Shown here: one piece after another, positions 36,008 through 44,653 of the stretch
Numbering within the stretch: the stretch's first letter is position 1
Layout of the letters: each line of letters begins with the position of its first letter
NCBI RefSeq assembly: GCF_029946515.1
Contig: NZ_JARZHH010000056.1
Span: 1-64,000 of the forward strand
Source: Polyangium sp. 6x1
GTDB lineage: Bacteria > Myxococcota_A > Polyangia > Polyangiales > Polyangiaceae
Length of the DNA stretch: 64,000 bases
Reading direction: 5' to 3'
The notes under the pieces: generated by a model
Database searches by the model: none
Told to the model about the DNA's origin: nothing
The model's input: only the letters and a program-made list of their open reading frames with translations
Position numbers and translations under genes: made by a program

Positions 36008-37054
36008 TCACAAGGGGGGCCGGGACGAGAATGGGCGTCGCGGCCTCACGCGGCCGGTGCGCGCGAGCCACTCCGCGGCGCTGATGGGCTCCTCGAAGAG
36101 CGAGGCGTCGCTCCCGTGCAATCGGAACAGCTCCACGATGAAGCGCATGCGATCGGCGAGCGCGTCCCAGCGCTCGGCGCGGCTGCCGCACGTCGATGCG
36201 ATGTCGGCGTCGAAGCGCAGGACGAACGAGACGAGCTCCGGATCTTCGAGCGCTTCGAGGTGCTCGGCAAAAGGCCCATCCGGCAGATCCGCGCCGAGGC
36301 GATGGGTGGCCGTGCCGCCGCCGAGCTCGAGCTCGAGCAGCGCCTTCGTGACGAGGACGCGCGTGGTGGGGCCGCCGGGCATCGCGGCCGCGATCCGGTT
36401 TTGCAGGCGCGTCTGCTCCTGCAGCGCGACGTACAGGTTCGCCGCGTAGAGCAGCTCCGCTTTGCGTTTGCCCGCGGGCACGCGGGCCGCTTCGAGGTAA
36501 CACTCGAAGGCGAGGCGCAGGATGTCCTGTCCGCCTCGATCCGGCGGGCCCTTCGTGAACGAGGCGAAGAAGGCGGCGAGGGCCTCGTCGCCGGCGCGGT
36601 ACGCGCGCGCGAAGCCGGCGAAGGCCGGGGCGACTTCCATGAAGACCTCACGATTGCCTTCGCCGACCTCCCGCGAGACGTCCCGCATGGTATGGGCGAG
36701 GAACCGCGCGCCCGGGACGCGCGCCGCGGCGCGGGCGACGTAGCGTTGTCCCGGGAGATCCTCGCCGCGAATGGATTGTCCGGCGCGGCGGGAGGCCCAG
36801 GCGGCCATCGTGCACCAGTTGATGCCCGCGCCGCTGCCGAGCAAATCGGCGATTTCGAGGGAGAGATCCCCGTAGGCCTGGGTGATGAGCAGGTTGCGCG
36901 CAGCGGCGTCCTTCATCGCCACGATCCGCGCGATGTAGTCCTCCGTCACGACGCGCTCGACGCGCTCACCAGCCTCGACGAGACGCGGGGAACCCTGGAG
37001 AGCGGGCCGGCGGGGGAGGACGTCCCATGCGAAATCGAGGAGAAGCGCGAGCAT
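36008..37054 (-). CDS. Conserved hypothetical protein
   Basis: About 348 residues from ATG 37054 (TTG at 37066 also possible). Mostly helical with no signal or membrane segment. Notable stretches are VTEDYIARIVAMKDAAARNLLITQAYGDLSLEIA, NWCTMAAWASRRAGQSIRGEDLP and ECYLEAARVPAGKRKAELLYAANLYVALQEQTRLQNRIAAAMP (each read in parts). The pattern looks like an alpha-solenoid or ferritin-like bundle, but no family is recognised. It is convergent with the TolC-like gene, 3 bp apart. Confidence 0.68.
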   Translation of the reverse strand: MLALLLDFAWDVLPRRPALQGSPRLVEAGERVERVVTEDYIARIVAMKDAAARNLLITQAYGDLSLEIADLLGSGAGINWCTMAAWASRRAGQSIRGEDLPGQRYVARAAARVPGARFLAHTMRDVSREVGEGNREVFMEVAPAFAGFARAYRAGDEALAAFFASFTKGPPDRGGQDILRLAFECYLEAARVPAGKRKAELLYAANLYVALQEQTRLQNRIAAAMPGGPTTRVLVTKALLELELGGGTATHRLGADLPDGPFAEHLEALEDPELVSFVLRFDADIASTCGSRAERWDALADRMRFIVELFRLHGSDASLFEEPISAAEWLARTGRVRPRRPFSSRPPL

Positions 37055-37066
37055 GCCGTTTCTCAA

Positions 37067-37369
37067 AGCACGCAGCGGGCCAGCCGACCTCGACTCGCCG
37101 GCGCGCGGTTTTTCCGCGTATCGATTCGCCAGGGCGGTCTTTCAGCGCAGAAAAGGTGCTGCCCTGCGGGCCCGAGCCTGCAGCATCGCAGGCTCCAGGG
37201 AGCAGGCAGGATTTCGTCGAGTGGCAGGTATTCGACGGGAGGGCATCTTTTCGGCGTCTTCCCGCCTCTCCAAGCTCCGCCCGCGTTCCAGGGTCCTCGT
37301 TCGCCGAGCCGGCGCCCAAGCTCCGCGCTTGCCGTGCCGTCCAAGCCCGGCCATGACAAAAGGAACCCT
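37067..37369 (+). other. 303-bp leader region with a strong hairpin
   Basis: A divergent gap upstream of the PHP-eutA-eutBC genes. It contains a perfect hairpin GAGCCTGC-N6-GCAGGCTC (37174-37195) with further partly pairing G/C blocks around it. AAAAGGA precedes GTG 37370. It does not match the B12 box of cobalamin riboswitches, although a B12-dependent enzyme lies downstream. Confidence 0.45.
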
Positions 37370-38572
37370 GTGAAACGCGCGCCCGAGACGACGGCTCTTT
37401 TGCTCGCCCTGACGCTTCTCCCCGGCTGCGGCCGCTCGCTCTCCCACCACCTGCTCGACGCCAGCATGTCGAGCGCCCACAGGCCGGCCCCGCCCGCCGT
37501 CCCCGCGGCGGTTCTGCCCGAAGCGAAGAGCCCTTATCAGATCCTCGGCGGGGACATGCATTGCCACGTGAGCCCGCCCGACTCGCCCGGGCACGTGAGC
37601 CGCGGCATGGAGGAGACGGTGGAGCTCGCCCGCGCCGAGGGGCTCGATTTCGTCGTGCTCACGCCGCACGTGCCGTCGCAGTTCTTCCAGAGCGAGTCCT
37701 TGCGGCAGAGGGTGCAAAGCGAGCTCGCGGCGCTCGAGCGATCCGTGCCGCGGGGGGAGGGGGACCCGATCTTCGTCGTCGGGTTCGAGTACACCGATTA
37801 CCATTATGGCCACGTCGGCGCGGCGTTCGCGGATCTCGGCGCCGTGTACGCGGAGGTCCCGGCGCGCGCGGCGCTCACCGATCCGACGAAGTTTTTCCGA
37901 GCGTTCCTGCGGCACGGGGGGCTGCTCGTGGTCAATCATCCTCTGCTCACGCCGGTCGATTCGATCATCCGTATCGCGCGGGCAAACCTCTCCTGGCGCC
38001 CGTTCACGGAGCCGGGGCCCTATCCGGAGGAGATCGTCGATCTCGATCGAACCGCGCAGGCGTTCGAGGTGTACAACCTCGCGGTGACGGAGCTTCGGGA
38101 TCGCTTCCTGCTCGGGGACACGTCGGCCACGCTGGAGGCGACGCTCGCGCGGCTCGATCGGGAGATCCCGCTGCGCGCGCGGCCCCTCGTGCCGGTCGGG
38201 GGCTCGGACAGCCATAGCGGCCATCTGCGGGCGACGACGTTCGTGCTCGCGGAGGCGCGCTCGGCGAAGGGCGTGCGCGACGGCATCGTCGCGGGGCGCG
38301 TCTGCGTGCGGGATCCGGCGGCGTGCTCGTTCGAGGTGCGCGCCTCGGGCGGCGCTTGGCTTCCGCCGGGGAGCGTGATCCGCGACGCGACGATGGTGGA
38401 GATGCGGGCGCGGGGCGAGGCGATCCGCTTCTACGCGAATGGCGTGGTCCTCGCGCCGGAGGAGCCGGGGCATACCGTGTTCGTCCCGGTCACGCCGGGC
38501 AAGTGCAGCGTCCTCCGCGCGCGGGTCGACGCGGGGTATTCGGGGCCGGTGTACGTGAATTGCCCCTTTTAG
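37370..38572 (+). CDS. PHP-domain lipoprotein (putative metal-dependent phosphoesterase)
   Basis: A 400-residue lipoprotein. GTG 37370 starts signal VKRAPETTALLLALTLLPGC (Cys20). The PHP core begins with DMHCHVSP (His64, His66), then FVVLTPHVPSQ, VGFEYTDYHYGH, GGLLVVNHPLL and PVGGSDSHSGH, giving the usual His/Asp/Glu metal cluster. The last ~90 residues form a beta-rich domain (SFEVRASGGAWLPPGSVI). Predicted hydrolase at the cell envelope with unknown substrate. It lies 37 bp before eutA on the same strand, perhaps cotranscribed, with no obvious pathway link. Confidence 0.85.
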   Translation: MKRAPETTALLLALTLLPGCGRSLSHHLLDASMSSAHRPAPPAVPAAVLPEAKSPYQILGGDMHCHVSPPDSPGHVSRGMEETVELARAEGLDFVVLTPHVPSQFFQSESLRQRVQSELAALERSVPRGEGDPIFVVGFEYTDYHYGHVGAAFADLGAVYAEVPARAALTDPTKFFRAFLRHGGLLVVNHPLLTPVDSIIRIARANLSWRPFTEPGPYPEEIVDLDRTAQAFEVYNLAVTELRDRFLLGDTSATLEATLARLDREIPLRARPLVPVGGSDSHSGHLRATTFVLAEARSAKGVRDGIVAGRVCVRDPAACSFEVRASGGAWLPPGSVIRDATMVEMRARGEAIRFYANGVVLAPEEPGHTVFVPVTPGKCSVLRARVDAGYSGPVYVNCPF

Positions 38573-38609
38573 CTGTGCGCGAGCCTGAATCCGTGTTGTA
38601 TTTCCCCGG

Positions 38610-40037
38610 GTGAGCGGTACCGTCAGCCTGCTCGGGCTCGACTTCGGCAGCACCACCAGCAGTGCGATGGTCGCGTCCGCCGCGATGGTGCGCAATTGCG
38701 TGACCGGCCGGGTGGAATTGAGCCGGCTCGCCGAGGAATACCGTTCCGTCCCGGTCTTCACGCCCCTCCGTGAGGGACGCATCGACGAGGCCGCCGTCGC
38801 GGCGCTCCTCGAACGGTGGCTCGCCGAAGGGCATTTGCAGGGCAAAGAGGTCTTCGGCGGCGGCGCGCTCATCACCGGGCTCTCGGCGGAGCGGCAGAAC
38901 GCGGCGGCGCTCGCGTCGCTCCTCCGCGCGCGGCTCGGCGACGCCATCCTCGTCGCGAGCGGCGATGCGAACCTCGAATCCTGGATGGCGTTCCTCGGCA
39001 GCTGCGCGAGGCTGTCGCGACGGCATCCGGAGGTCGAAGTCCTCAACCTCGACATCGGCGGCGGGACGACGAACCTCGCGCTCGGCATCGACGGAGAAGT
39101 CCGCCGGACGGGTTGTTTGTTCGTGGGGGCGAGGCATTTGCAGGTCGAGCCCGGGACCTACCGGATCGTCGCGGTATCGAGGTACGCTCGGGCGCTGCTC
39201 GATCACCTGGGGATCGCCCGGGGCCCCGGGGATACGTTGTCCGCCGAGGACGTCGACGCGGTGCTCTCGTTTTACGTCGCGCTGCTCGAAGCTGCGGTCA
39301 CCGGGCGCGCCGAGGTGTTCGCGGCGCCCATCGCGCGTCTGCATCGGCACACGGAGCTCGAAATCGAGCCGCCTGCGAGCGTCGCGCCTGCGGCCCGCGT
39401 GGTCACGCTCTCGGGCGGCGTGGGCGCGCTCGTGTACGAACATCTGCGGGGCGCGCCGTGGCCCTCGACGACGTTCTTCGGGGATCTCGGCGTCGATCTC
39501 GCCGAGCGCATTCTATCGTCCGACGTCCTCGCGCGGGACCTCGCGGCGTTTGTCCCCGACCATTTCGGCCGCGCGACGGTCTTCGGAATGATGCGGCACA
39601 GCATGGACATCTCCGGCGCGACCGTCTTTCTCTCGTCGCCGGACGTTTTGCCCCTGCGCGACCTGCCCATCCTCGGCCGCCTGGGGAGCGACGCGGAGCC
39701 GGGCCGTGTGCAAGCGCTCCTCCGTCTCGTGCGGGAGAGCCCGTCCGGCGGCTGCCTGCGCATCGAATGGACCGGCCCCACGCTCGCTGCCGTTCGTCGG
39801 CTCGGCGCTTGGCTCGGCGACGAATTGAAGGCGCGGCCCCTCCGGCCGGAACAGGCGCTCGTCTTGTTCGTGGCCGAGAACGTGGGCAAGACCCTCGGCC
39901 AGTACGTCAGCGATTGGGGCAAGAGCCCCGTCAAGCTCGTCGTCGTCGACGAGGTCGTCGTCAAGGACGCGCGTTTCGCGCAGATCGGGCGCATGAAGGA
40001 TCACGTCGTCCCCGTCTGGGTTCACGGTCAGGATTGA
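38610..40037 (+). CDS. eutA: Ethanolamine ammonia-lyase reactivase EutA
   Basis: A 475-residue ASKHA-fold ATPase that reactivates ethanolamine ammonia-lyase by swapping damaged cobalamin. Phosphate loops GLDFGSTTSSAMV and NLDIGGGTTNLALG and the adenosine motif VTLSGGVGALVYE are present. SMDISGATVFLSS and FVAENVGKTLGQYV are EutA-typical. The GTG at 38610 is assigned by the family's N-terminus; no good ribosome binding site is seen. It sits 14 bp before the fused eutBC gene, its client. No other eut genes or microcompartment shell genes are nearby. Confidence 0.92.
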   Translation: MSGTVSLLGLDFGSTTSSAMVASAAMVRNCVTGRVELSRLAEEYRSVPVFTPLREGRIDEAAVAALLERWLAEGHLQGKEVFGGGALITGLSAERQNAAALASLLRARLGDAILVASGDANLESWMAFLGSCARLSRRHPEVEVLNLDIGGGTTNLALGIDGEVRRTGCLFVGARHLQVEPGTYRIVAVSRYARALLDHLGIARGPGDTLSAEDVDAVLSFYVALLEAAVTGRAEVFAAPIARLHRHTELEIEPPASVAPAARVVTLSGGVGALVYEHLRGAPWPSTTFFGDLGVDLAERILSSDVLARDLAAFVPDHFGRATVFGMMRHSMDISGATVFLSSPDVLPLRDLPILGRLGSDAEPGRVQALLRLVRESPSGGCLRIEWTGPTLAAVRRLGAWLGDELKARPLRPEQALVLFVAENVGKTLGQYVSDWGKSPVKLVVVDEVVVKDARFAQIGRMKDHVVPVWVHGQD

Positions 40038-40051
40038 GAATCGAGGAAGCG

Positions 40052-42250
40052 ATGGAGAAGGTCACACAGGCGCTCGTGCCACTGTCGGACATCGTCGTTC
40101 CCCCGCCGCGGCCGTCGGAATGGTATCGGACGACCGTCCTCGACGAAGAAGTCGCGTTCCACGGCCTGAAAGCCCTCCTCGGCGCCGCCGACGAGAGCAA
40201 GGCGGGGGACCGCCATGCGGGGCTCGCGGCGAAGAGCGCCCGGCAGCGCGAGGCCGCGCGGACCCTCCTGTCGTCGCTCTCGCTGCGGCACCTCTACGAC
40301 CATCCGCTCACCGACGACGACGGGAACGTCGATTCCGTCATGCGGGTCAATTACGGGATCGATCACGCGGTCTTCGCCGAGATCGCGTCCATGACCGTGG
40401 GCGGGTTGAAGAACCATCTTTTGCGCTCGCCGGGCGCGGAGAGCGCGCGCGTGGGCAAGGCCTTGACCGGCGTGATGGCGGCCGCGCTGGCCAAGATCTG
40501 CGACGTGCACGAGCTCATCTTCCTCGCGCGGCGCATCCCGCGGCCCACGAAGGCGCGGACGACCCTGGGTTTGCCCGGGACCTTGTCCTCGCGCTTGCAG
40601 CCGAACCACCCGACCGACGACCTGCGCGGGATCACGCTCCTCTTTTATTGGGGGCTCTCGGTGGGCGCGGGGGACGCGCTGCTCGGCATCAATCCCGCGA
40701 TCGACACCGTCGAAAACGTGTCGGGGCTCCTGCGCCACCTCGACAAACTCCGCCGGAAGACCGGCGTGCCCTCGCAGATCTGCGTCCTCGGGCACATCAA
40801 GACGCAGCTCGCTTGCCTCGAACGAGGCGCGCCGGTCGAGATCCTGTTCCAGAGCCTGGCCGGCACCGAGAAGACGCTGACCGCCGAATTCGACGTCACC
40901 GTGGAGCTGCTCGATCATGGCTATCGGACCATGCGCGAAAAGGGGACGCTCGGGCCGAGCGCCCGACAGTTCATGTATTTCGAGACCGGCCAGGGGAGCG
41001 AGTTCACCTACGGCAAGCACCACGGCATCGACATGACGACGACGGAGGCCCTCTGCTATGGCCTCGCTCGTCGTTACGATCCTTTCATGGTGAACAACGT
41101 CACGGGCTTCATCGGGCCGGAGACACACCTCGACAACTTCGAGATGATCGTGTCGAACCTGCAGGATCACTTCATGGGCAAGCTGCTCGGTTTGCCCATG
41201 GGCATGGCGCCGTGCTTCACGCTGCACTCGCACATCACGCTCGAAGGCCAGCAGATGGCCACGCAGATGCTCACGGCGGCGGGCGCGAATTACTACATGG
41301 ATGTCGCGCTCAATACCGATCGAATGCTCGCCTATTTCGATACGAGCGGCCACGACGACCAGACCTTGCGCGAGCTGTATGGAAAGCGGGTGACGCCGGA
41401 GTACGAGGCGTGGGCGATCGAGCAGGGGATCTTCCGCAAAGAGGAGGACGGGAGCCTCGCCCGCGGCCCGAACTGGGGAGATCTGCGCCCGTTCGTTTCG
41501 TCGGACGCGGAGCTGAAAGGGCTCATCGCGACGACGCCGGCCCTGCATGGATTCGAGACCGCCGGTCCGCGGCCCGCCGACGAGGTCAGCCGTCAGGTCC
41601 GGCTCCATCAAGCGGTGGGCCGGGAGGCGACGCAGAGCGCGCTCCGTATCGACGAGATGCGAGAGATCCTCGATTTCCGGGTGATCGCCACGGAAGCCCC
41701 TTCCAAGGAAGCGCACCTGCATTCACCGTCGCTGGGCGCGCGGGTCGCCGCGGCCCACCGCGCCGCGCTCGTCCCCGAGCATCGTCAGGTCCAGATCCTC
41801 GTCTCCGACGGGCTCAGCGCCGAGGCCGTCCACCACAATGCCGGCGACCTGCTCCCCGTCCTCGAGGACGGCCTGAACGCCCGCGGCATCACGATGGGCA
41901 AACCCATCCTGGCGCCGAACGGGCGGGTGAAGCTCGCCGAGGACGTCGCCGATCTCGTCCAATGCGATCTCGTGATCTGCCTCATCGGCGAGCGCCCCGG
42001 CGGCGACGCCCTCGCGTCGCGCAGCCTTTCTGCCTACCTCGTGTATTGCGTGCGTGACGACGAAACGAGGCGGAGAGCCGCGGCGTTCAGCGGCAACGAA
42101 AGCGTGCGCTTCGAATACACGGTGCTCTCGAACATCTACGCGGGGGGGCTCCCGCCGCTCGAAGCGGGCGGCGTCATCGCGGGCAAGGTATTCGAGGTGC
42201 TGGAGCGGCGCGCGGCCGGCAATCGCCTGGAGGCGTTGCTCTCGTCTTGA
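40052..42250 (+). CDS. eutBC: Fused ethanolamine ammonia-lyase, EutB-EutC
   Basis: A 732-residue single chain covering both subunits of adenosylcobalamin-dependent ethanolamine ammonia-lyase, which yields acetaldehyde and ammonia. Residues ~1-480 are EutB: LPGTLSSRLQPNHPTDD (Arg181, Gln183 of the active site), GVPSQICVLGHIKTQ, FETGQGSEFTYG, VTGFIGPE and DHFMGKLLGLPMG. Residues ~490-732 are EutC: AGPRPADEV, VQILVSDGLSAEAV, ILAPNGRVKLAEDVAD, CLIGERPGGDALAS and SNIYAGGLPPLEA. EutB (~450) and EutC (~295) are normally separate genes; the fused length nearly equals the sum, so little is lost. GAGGAAG precedes ATG 40052. There is no stop or frameshift at the junction. Confidence 0.95.
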   Translation: MEKVTQALVPLSDIVVPPPRPSEWYRTTVLDEEVAFHGLKALLGAADESKAGDRHAGLAAKSARQREAARTLLSSLSLRHLYDHPLTDDDGNVDSVMRVNYGIDHAVFAEIASMTVGGLKNHLLRSPGAESARVGKALTGVMAAALAKICDVHELIFLARRIPRPTKARTTLGLPGTLSSRLQPNHPTDDLRGITLLFYWGLSVGAGDALLGINPAIDTVENVSGLLRHLDKLRRKTGVPSQICVLGHIKTQLACLERGAPVEILFQSLAGTEKTLTAEFDVTVELLDHGYRTMREKGTLGPSARQFMYFETGQGSEFTYGKHHGIDMTTTEALCYGLARRYDPFMVNNVTGFIGPETHLDNFEMIVSNLQDHFMGKLLGLPMGMAPCFTLHSHITLEGQQMATQMLTAAGANYYMDVALNTDRMLAYFDTSGHDDQTLRELYGKRVTPEYEAWAIEQGIFRKEEDGSLARGPNWGDLRPFVSSDAELKGLIATTPALHGFETAGPRPADEVSRQVRLHQAVGREATQSALRIDEMREILDFRVIATEAPSKEAHLHSPSLGARVAAAHRAALVPEHRQVQILVSDGLSAEAVHHNAGDLLPVLEDGLNARGITMGKPILAPNGRVKLAEDVADLVQCDLVICLIGERPGGDALASRSLSAYLVYCVRDDETRRRAAAFSGNESVRFEYTVLSNIYAGGLPPLEAGGVIAGKVFEVLERRAAGNRLEALLSS

Positions 42251-42256
42251 GGCGGA

Positions 42257-42832
42257 TCAGGGCACGCGCTTGGCCGTGGCCTTCACGGTGATCGGGCCTG
42301 CGCCGGGCGTGGGGCACCCGCACTTCGAATACACGAGCGTGCCCATCGCGTCGTCGCCCGCGAGCTGCAGCGTGATCTCGCGCTTCTCGCATTGATCCTC
42401 GCCCGAGAAGCAATACGACGTATCGCTCTTCAAGGTGAGCGTGCACCCGTCCGCCGAGACCGACCCGGTCGCCGTGTACGAGGCGGGCATGGGGGGCTCA
42501 GGGTTACAGCTATGCATGGGCGCCGTGTCATCGCCCTCGAAGGTGACGCTGATCGAGGCGTCGGACGCATTGGGCGTGACCGTCAAGAGATCACCCATGG
42601 GGGCGCAGCCGTTCATGTCTTGCTCGTACGTGATCTGCCATTGGCCCGCAGCGGAGCAGGCATCGGGGTTTCCGCCGCCGGAGCCGCCGGTCCCGCCGGA
42701 GCCACCGGAGCCGCCGGAGCCGCCCGCGCCGCCATTGCCGGTGTTGTCGCCACCGTCACTGCAGGCAGGGATCGCGAAGAGAGCGAGGGTTACCGCGAGG
42801 AATGCCGAAGGGAGCGCAAGAGAAGGTCGCAT
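42257..42832 (-). CDS. Hypothetical Gly-rich lipoprotein
   Basis: A 191-residue lipoprotein with lipobox IPAC (Cys24) and a GGSGGSGG-type linker (residues ~30-55). The C-terminal ~130 residues are beta-rich with six cysteines (ACSAAG, NGCAPMG, HSCNPE, DGCTLTL, YCFSGEDQCEKRE, KCGCPTP), resembling a lipocalin-like secreted domain (GQWQITYEQD at its start). No function known. Convergent with eutBC, 6 bp apart. Confidence 0.73.
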   Translation of the reverse strand: MRPSLALPSAFLAVTLALFAIPACSDGGDNTGNGGAGGSGGSGGSGGTGGSGGGNPDACSAAGQWQITYEQDMNGCAPMGDLLTVTPNASDASISVTFEGDDTAPMHSCNPEPPMPASYTATGSVSADGCTLTLKSDTSYCFSGEDQCEKREITLQLAGDDAMGTLVYSKCGCPTPGAGPITVKATAKRVP

Positions 42833-42911
42833 GGGCCGAGGATAGCCGCCGGGGACGGGGCTCGCCAGGCCACAAAAGTGCTCTCGATCGGGAGGGAAAA
42901 GGGCTCTTCGT

Positions 42912-44564
42912 CTACTGCGCGAGGCGACGAATCTCGCCGAGCACGCGGTAGAACCCGCCGCCCTCGACCTCGCGCACCTCGTCGACGACGTACTTCGCGC
43001 CCTCGACGCGGATGTTGCGCGGGAACTGGCAATTGTACGTCGACTTGAAGCCAGGCGAGACGACCCGCACGCGGAGCTTGCCGCCCTGCTTGACGCATTC
43101 GACGATCACACCCTTCGACGTGTCGCGCGTGGTCTCGAGCTGCGTCGAGGGGATCTCCTCGATCTTCGCCGGCGCCTTGATGTCGCGCGCGACCGGGACG
43201 TCGCCCGCCTGCGCCTTCTGGATCGCCTCCTCGCTCGCGTCGATGCAGGCGAGCGAGCCGTCGGTCGTGACGATGTAGAGCCGCTCGTCGCGATATTGCA
43301 TCGAGTACGCCGAGCCGCACCCGGTCGCGAGCTTCCAGAGGCGCTTGCCGGTCGCGTCGAAGCAATAAATGGTGGAGCTCGAATCCCCGCCGAAGATGTA
43401 CTTGCCGCCGGGCGAGGCCGCGCACGAGTAGACCATGTCGTCGCAATCGCAGACGACGCCGGGCTTGCCGTCCTTCGTGAAGACGTAGACCTTGTCGTCG
43501 GTGGTGCCGGCATAGACGTCCGAGGCCTCCTGCCAGCCGAAGAGCACCGAGCCGTCCGTCTTCGCCTCCCAGACCGCCTTGCCGTCCTTCCAGGCGTACT
43601 TCGTCACGCCCCCGGAGTGGCCGTGGTAGACGCCCTTTTCGTCGGCGCGCACCATCCAGCCGCTGGACCCCTTGCTCTTCTTGCGCCAGTTCGTCTCGTT
43701 CTCGTGATCGAAGATCGCGATGTTGCCGTCGGCATCGGAGACGCAGAGCTTGCCGCGGTAAATGTCGAGCCAGAAGATGTCGACGTTCTCCTCGACCTCG
43801 TACGCGAGGCGAGGGACATGGCCGCCGAGGTCGTAGACGTTGCCGTCGTCGCAGCCGGCATAACGCCAGTCGTCGTCGGCGATGATGCATTTCACGCCGT
43901 CCGGGAGCTTGTATTGCTGCTCGATCGTGCCGTCGGCCGTCACGGCGAACACGGCGCCGCTCTGGTTGCCGACCCAGAAGAGCTTCGTGTCGATGTAGAT
44001 GCCGAGCGCAGCGGCGCCGGACGCGAACTTCCAGAGGACAGGCGCGCGCTTCGCCGTCGAGGGCTTGCTCTGGATCGTTCGTCGCGTGACAGCGCGCTTC
44101 TGCCGCACGCCCATCACGGCCGACTCGTACCCCTTCTTCTTTTTCTCGTTGATCTTCTTCTGCGCGAACGCAATCGCCTCGGCCGCCGTGCGAAACTTCT
44201 GCTCCTGCTTCTGCCCGCCGTCACCGATGCGGCCATACCGGATCGAGACCTTCGTCCCGTCGATCAGCACCTCGTAAAACTTGTGCGAACCACCGCCGTC
44301 CTCGGAGAGCTCGAGGTAGGTCCGGTTCGCGTCCGCGGCAGCAGCAGCGGGAGCAGGCGCGGGAGCGGCAGCGGGCGCGGGCGCGGCAGCGGCGGCCGTC
44401 GTGGTCCGGCCAGAGGAGGAAGCAGCGCGGCTGCGTTTCGCGGCCGGGGCGGGGGCGCGCGCAGCGCTCGTCCGCGGGGCCGAGGTGGTGCGGGTCGACG
44501 CAGCGCTCGGAGACGCTTTGCGCGCGCTTTTCTTCGTTGTGCTCGGTGTGCGTTTGGTGGCCAT
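42912..44564 (-). CDS. WGR domain plus PQQ-like beta-propeller protein
   Basis: A 550-residue cytosolic protein. Residues ~1-80 are a Lys/Ser/Thr/Ala/Pro tail like histone H1 (TTKKSARKASPSAAS). Residues ~82-150 form a WGR domain (TYLELSEDGGGSHKFYEV, YGRIGDGGQK, AIAFAQKKINEKKKKGY). Residues ~170-480 form a propeller of about seven blades with repeats such as VYDLGGHVPRLAYE, KLCVSDADGNIAIFD, DDKVYVFTKDGKPG and STIYCFDATGKRLWKLA. A final ~70-residue beta domain closes it. WGR is a DNA/PARP-associated module, so DNA binding is possible. Preceded by GGAGGAG. Function unknown. Confidence 0.85.
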   Translation of the reverse strand: MATKRTPSTTKKSARKASPSAASTRTTSAPRTSAARAPAPAAKRSRAASSSGRTTTAAAAAPAPAAAPAPAPAAAAADANRTYLELSEDGGGSHKFYEVLIDGTKVSIRYGRIGDGGQKQEQKFRTAAEAIAFAQKKINEKKKKGYESAVMGVRQKRAVTRRTIQSKPSTAKRAPVLWKFASGAAALGIYIDTKLFWVGNQSGAVFAVTADGTIEQQYKLPDGVKCIIADDDWRYAGCDDGNVYDLGGHVPRLAYEVEENVDIFWLDIYRGKLCVSDADGNIAIFDHENETNWRKKSKGSSGWMVRADEKGVYHGHSGGVTKYAWKDGKAVWEAKTDGSVLFGWQEASDVYAGTTDDKVYVFTKDGKPGVVCDCDDMVYSCAASPGGKYIFGGDSSSTIYCFDATGKRLWKLATGCGSAYSMQYRDERLYIVTTDGSLACIDASEEAIQKAQAGDVPVARDIKAPAKIEEIPSTQLETTRDTSKGVIVECVKQGGKLRVRVVSPGFKSTYNCQFPRNIRVEGAKYVVDEVREVEGGGFYRVLGEIRRLAQ

Positions 44565-44653
44565 GGCGTGCTCTCCTCCGGGTTTCCGGCAAGCCGATGA
44601 GAGCACGACGCACGGGGGCCCGTCACCAGGGATCAGGCCCGTTCGAGGCGGAT

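Noticed and set aside
37067-37369. Cobalamin riboswitch upstream of the B12-dependent EutBC operon
   Set aside because: The region has a good hairpin but no B12 box or the conserved GC-rich core, and the PHP gene intervenes before eutA.
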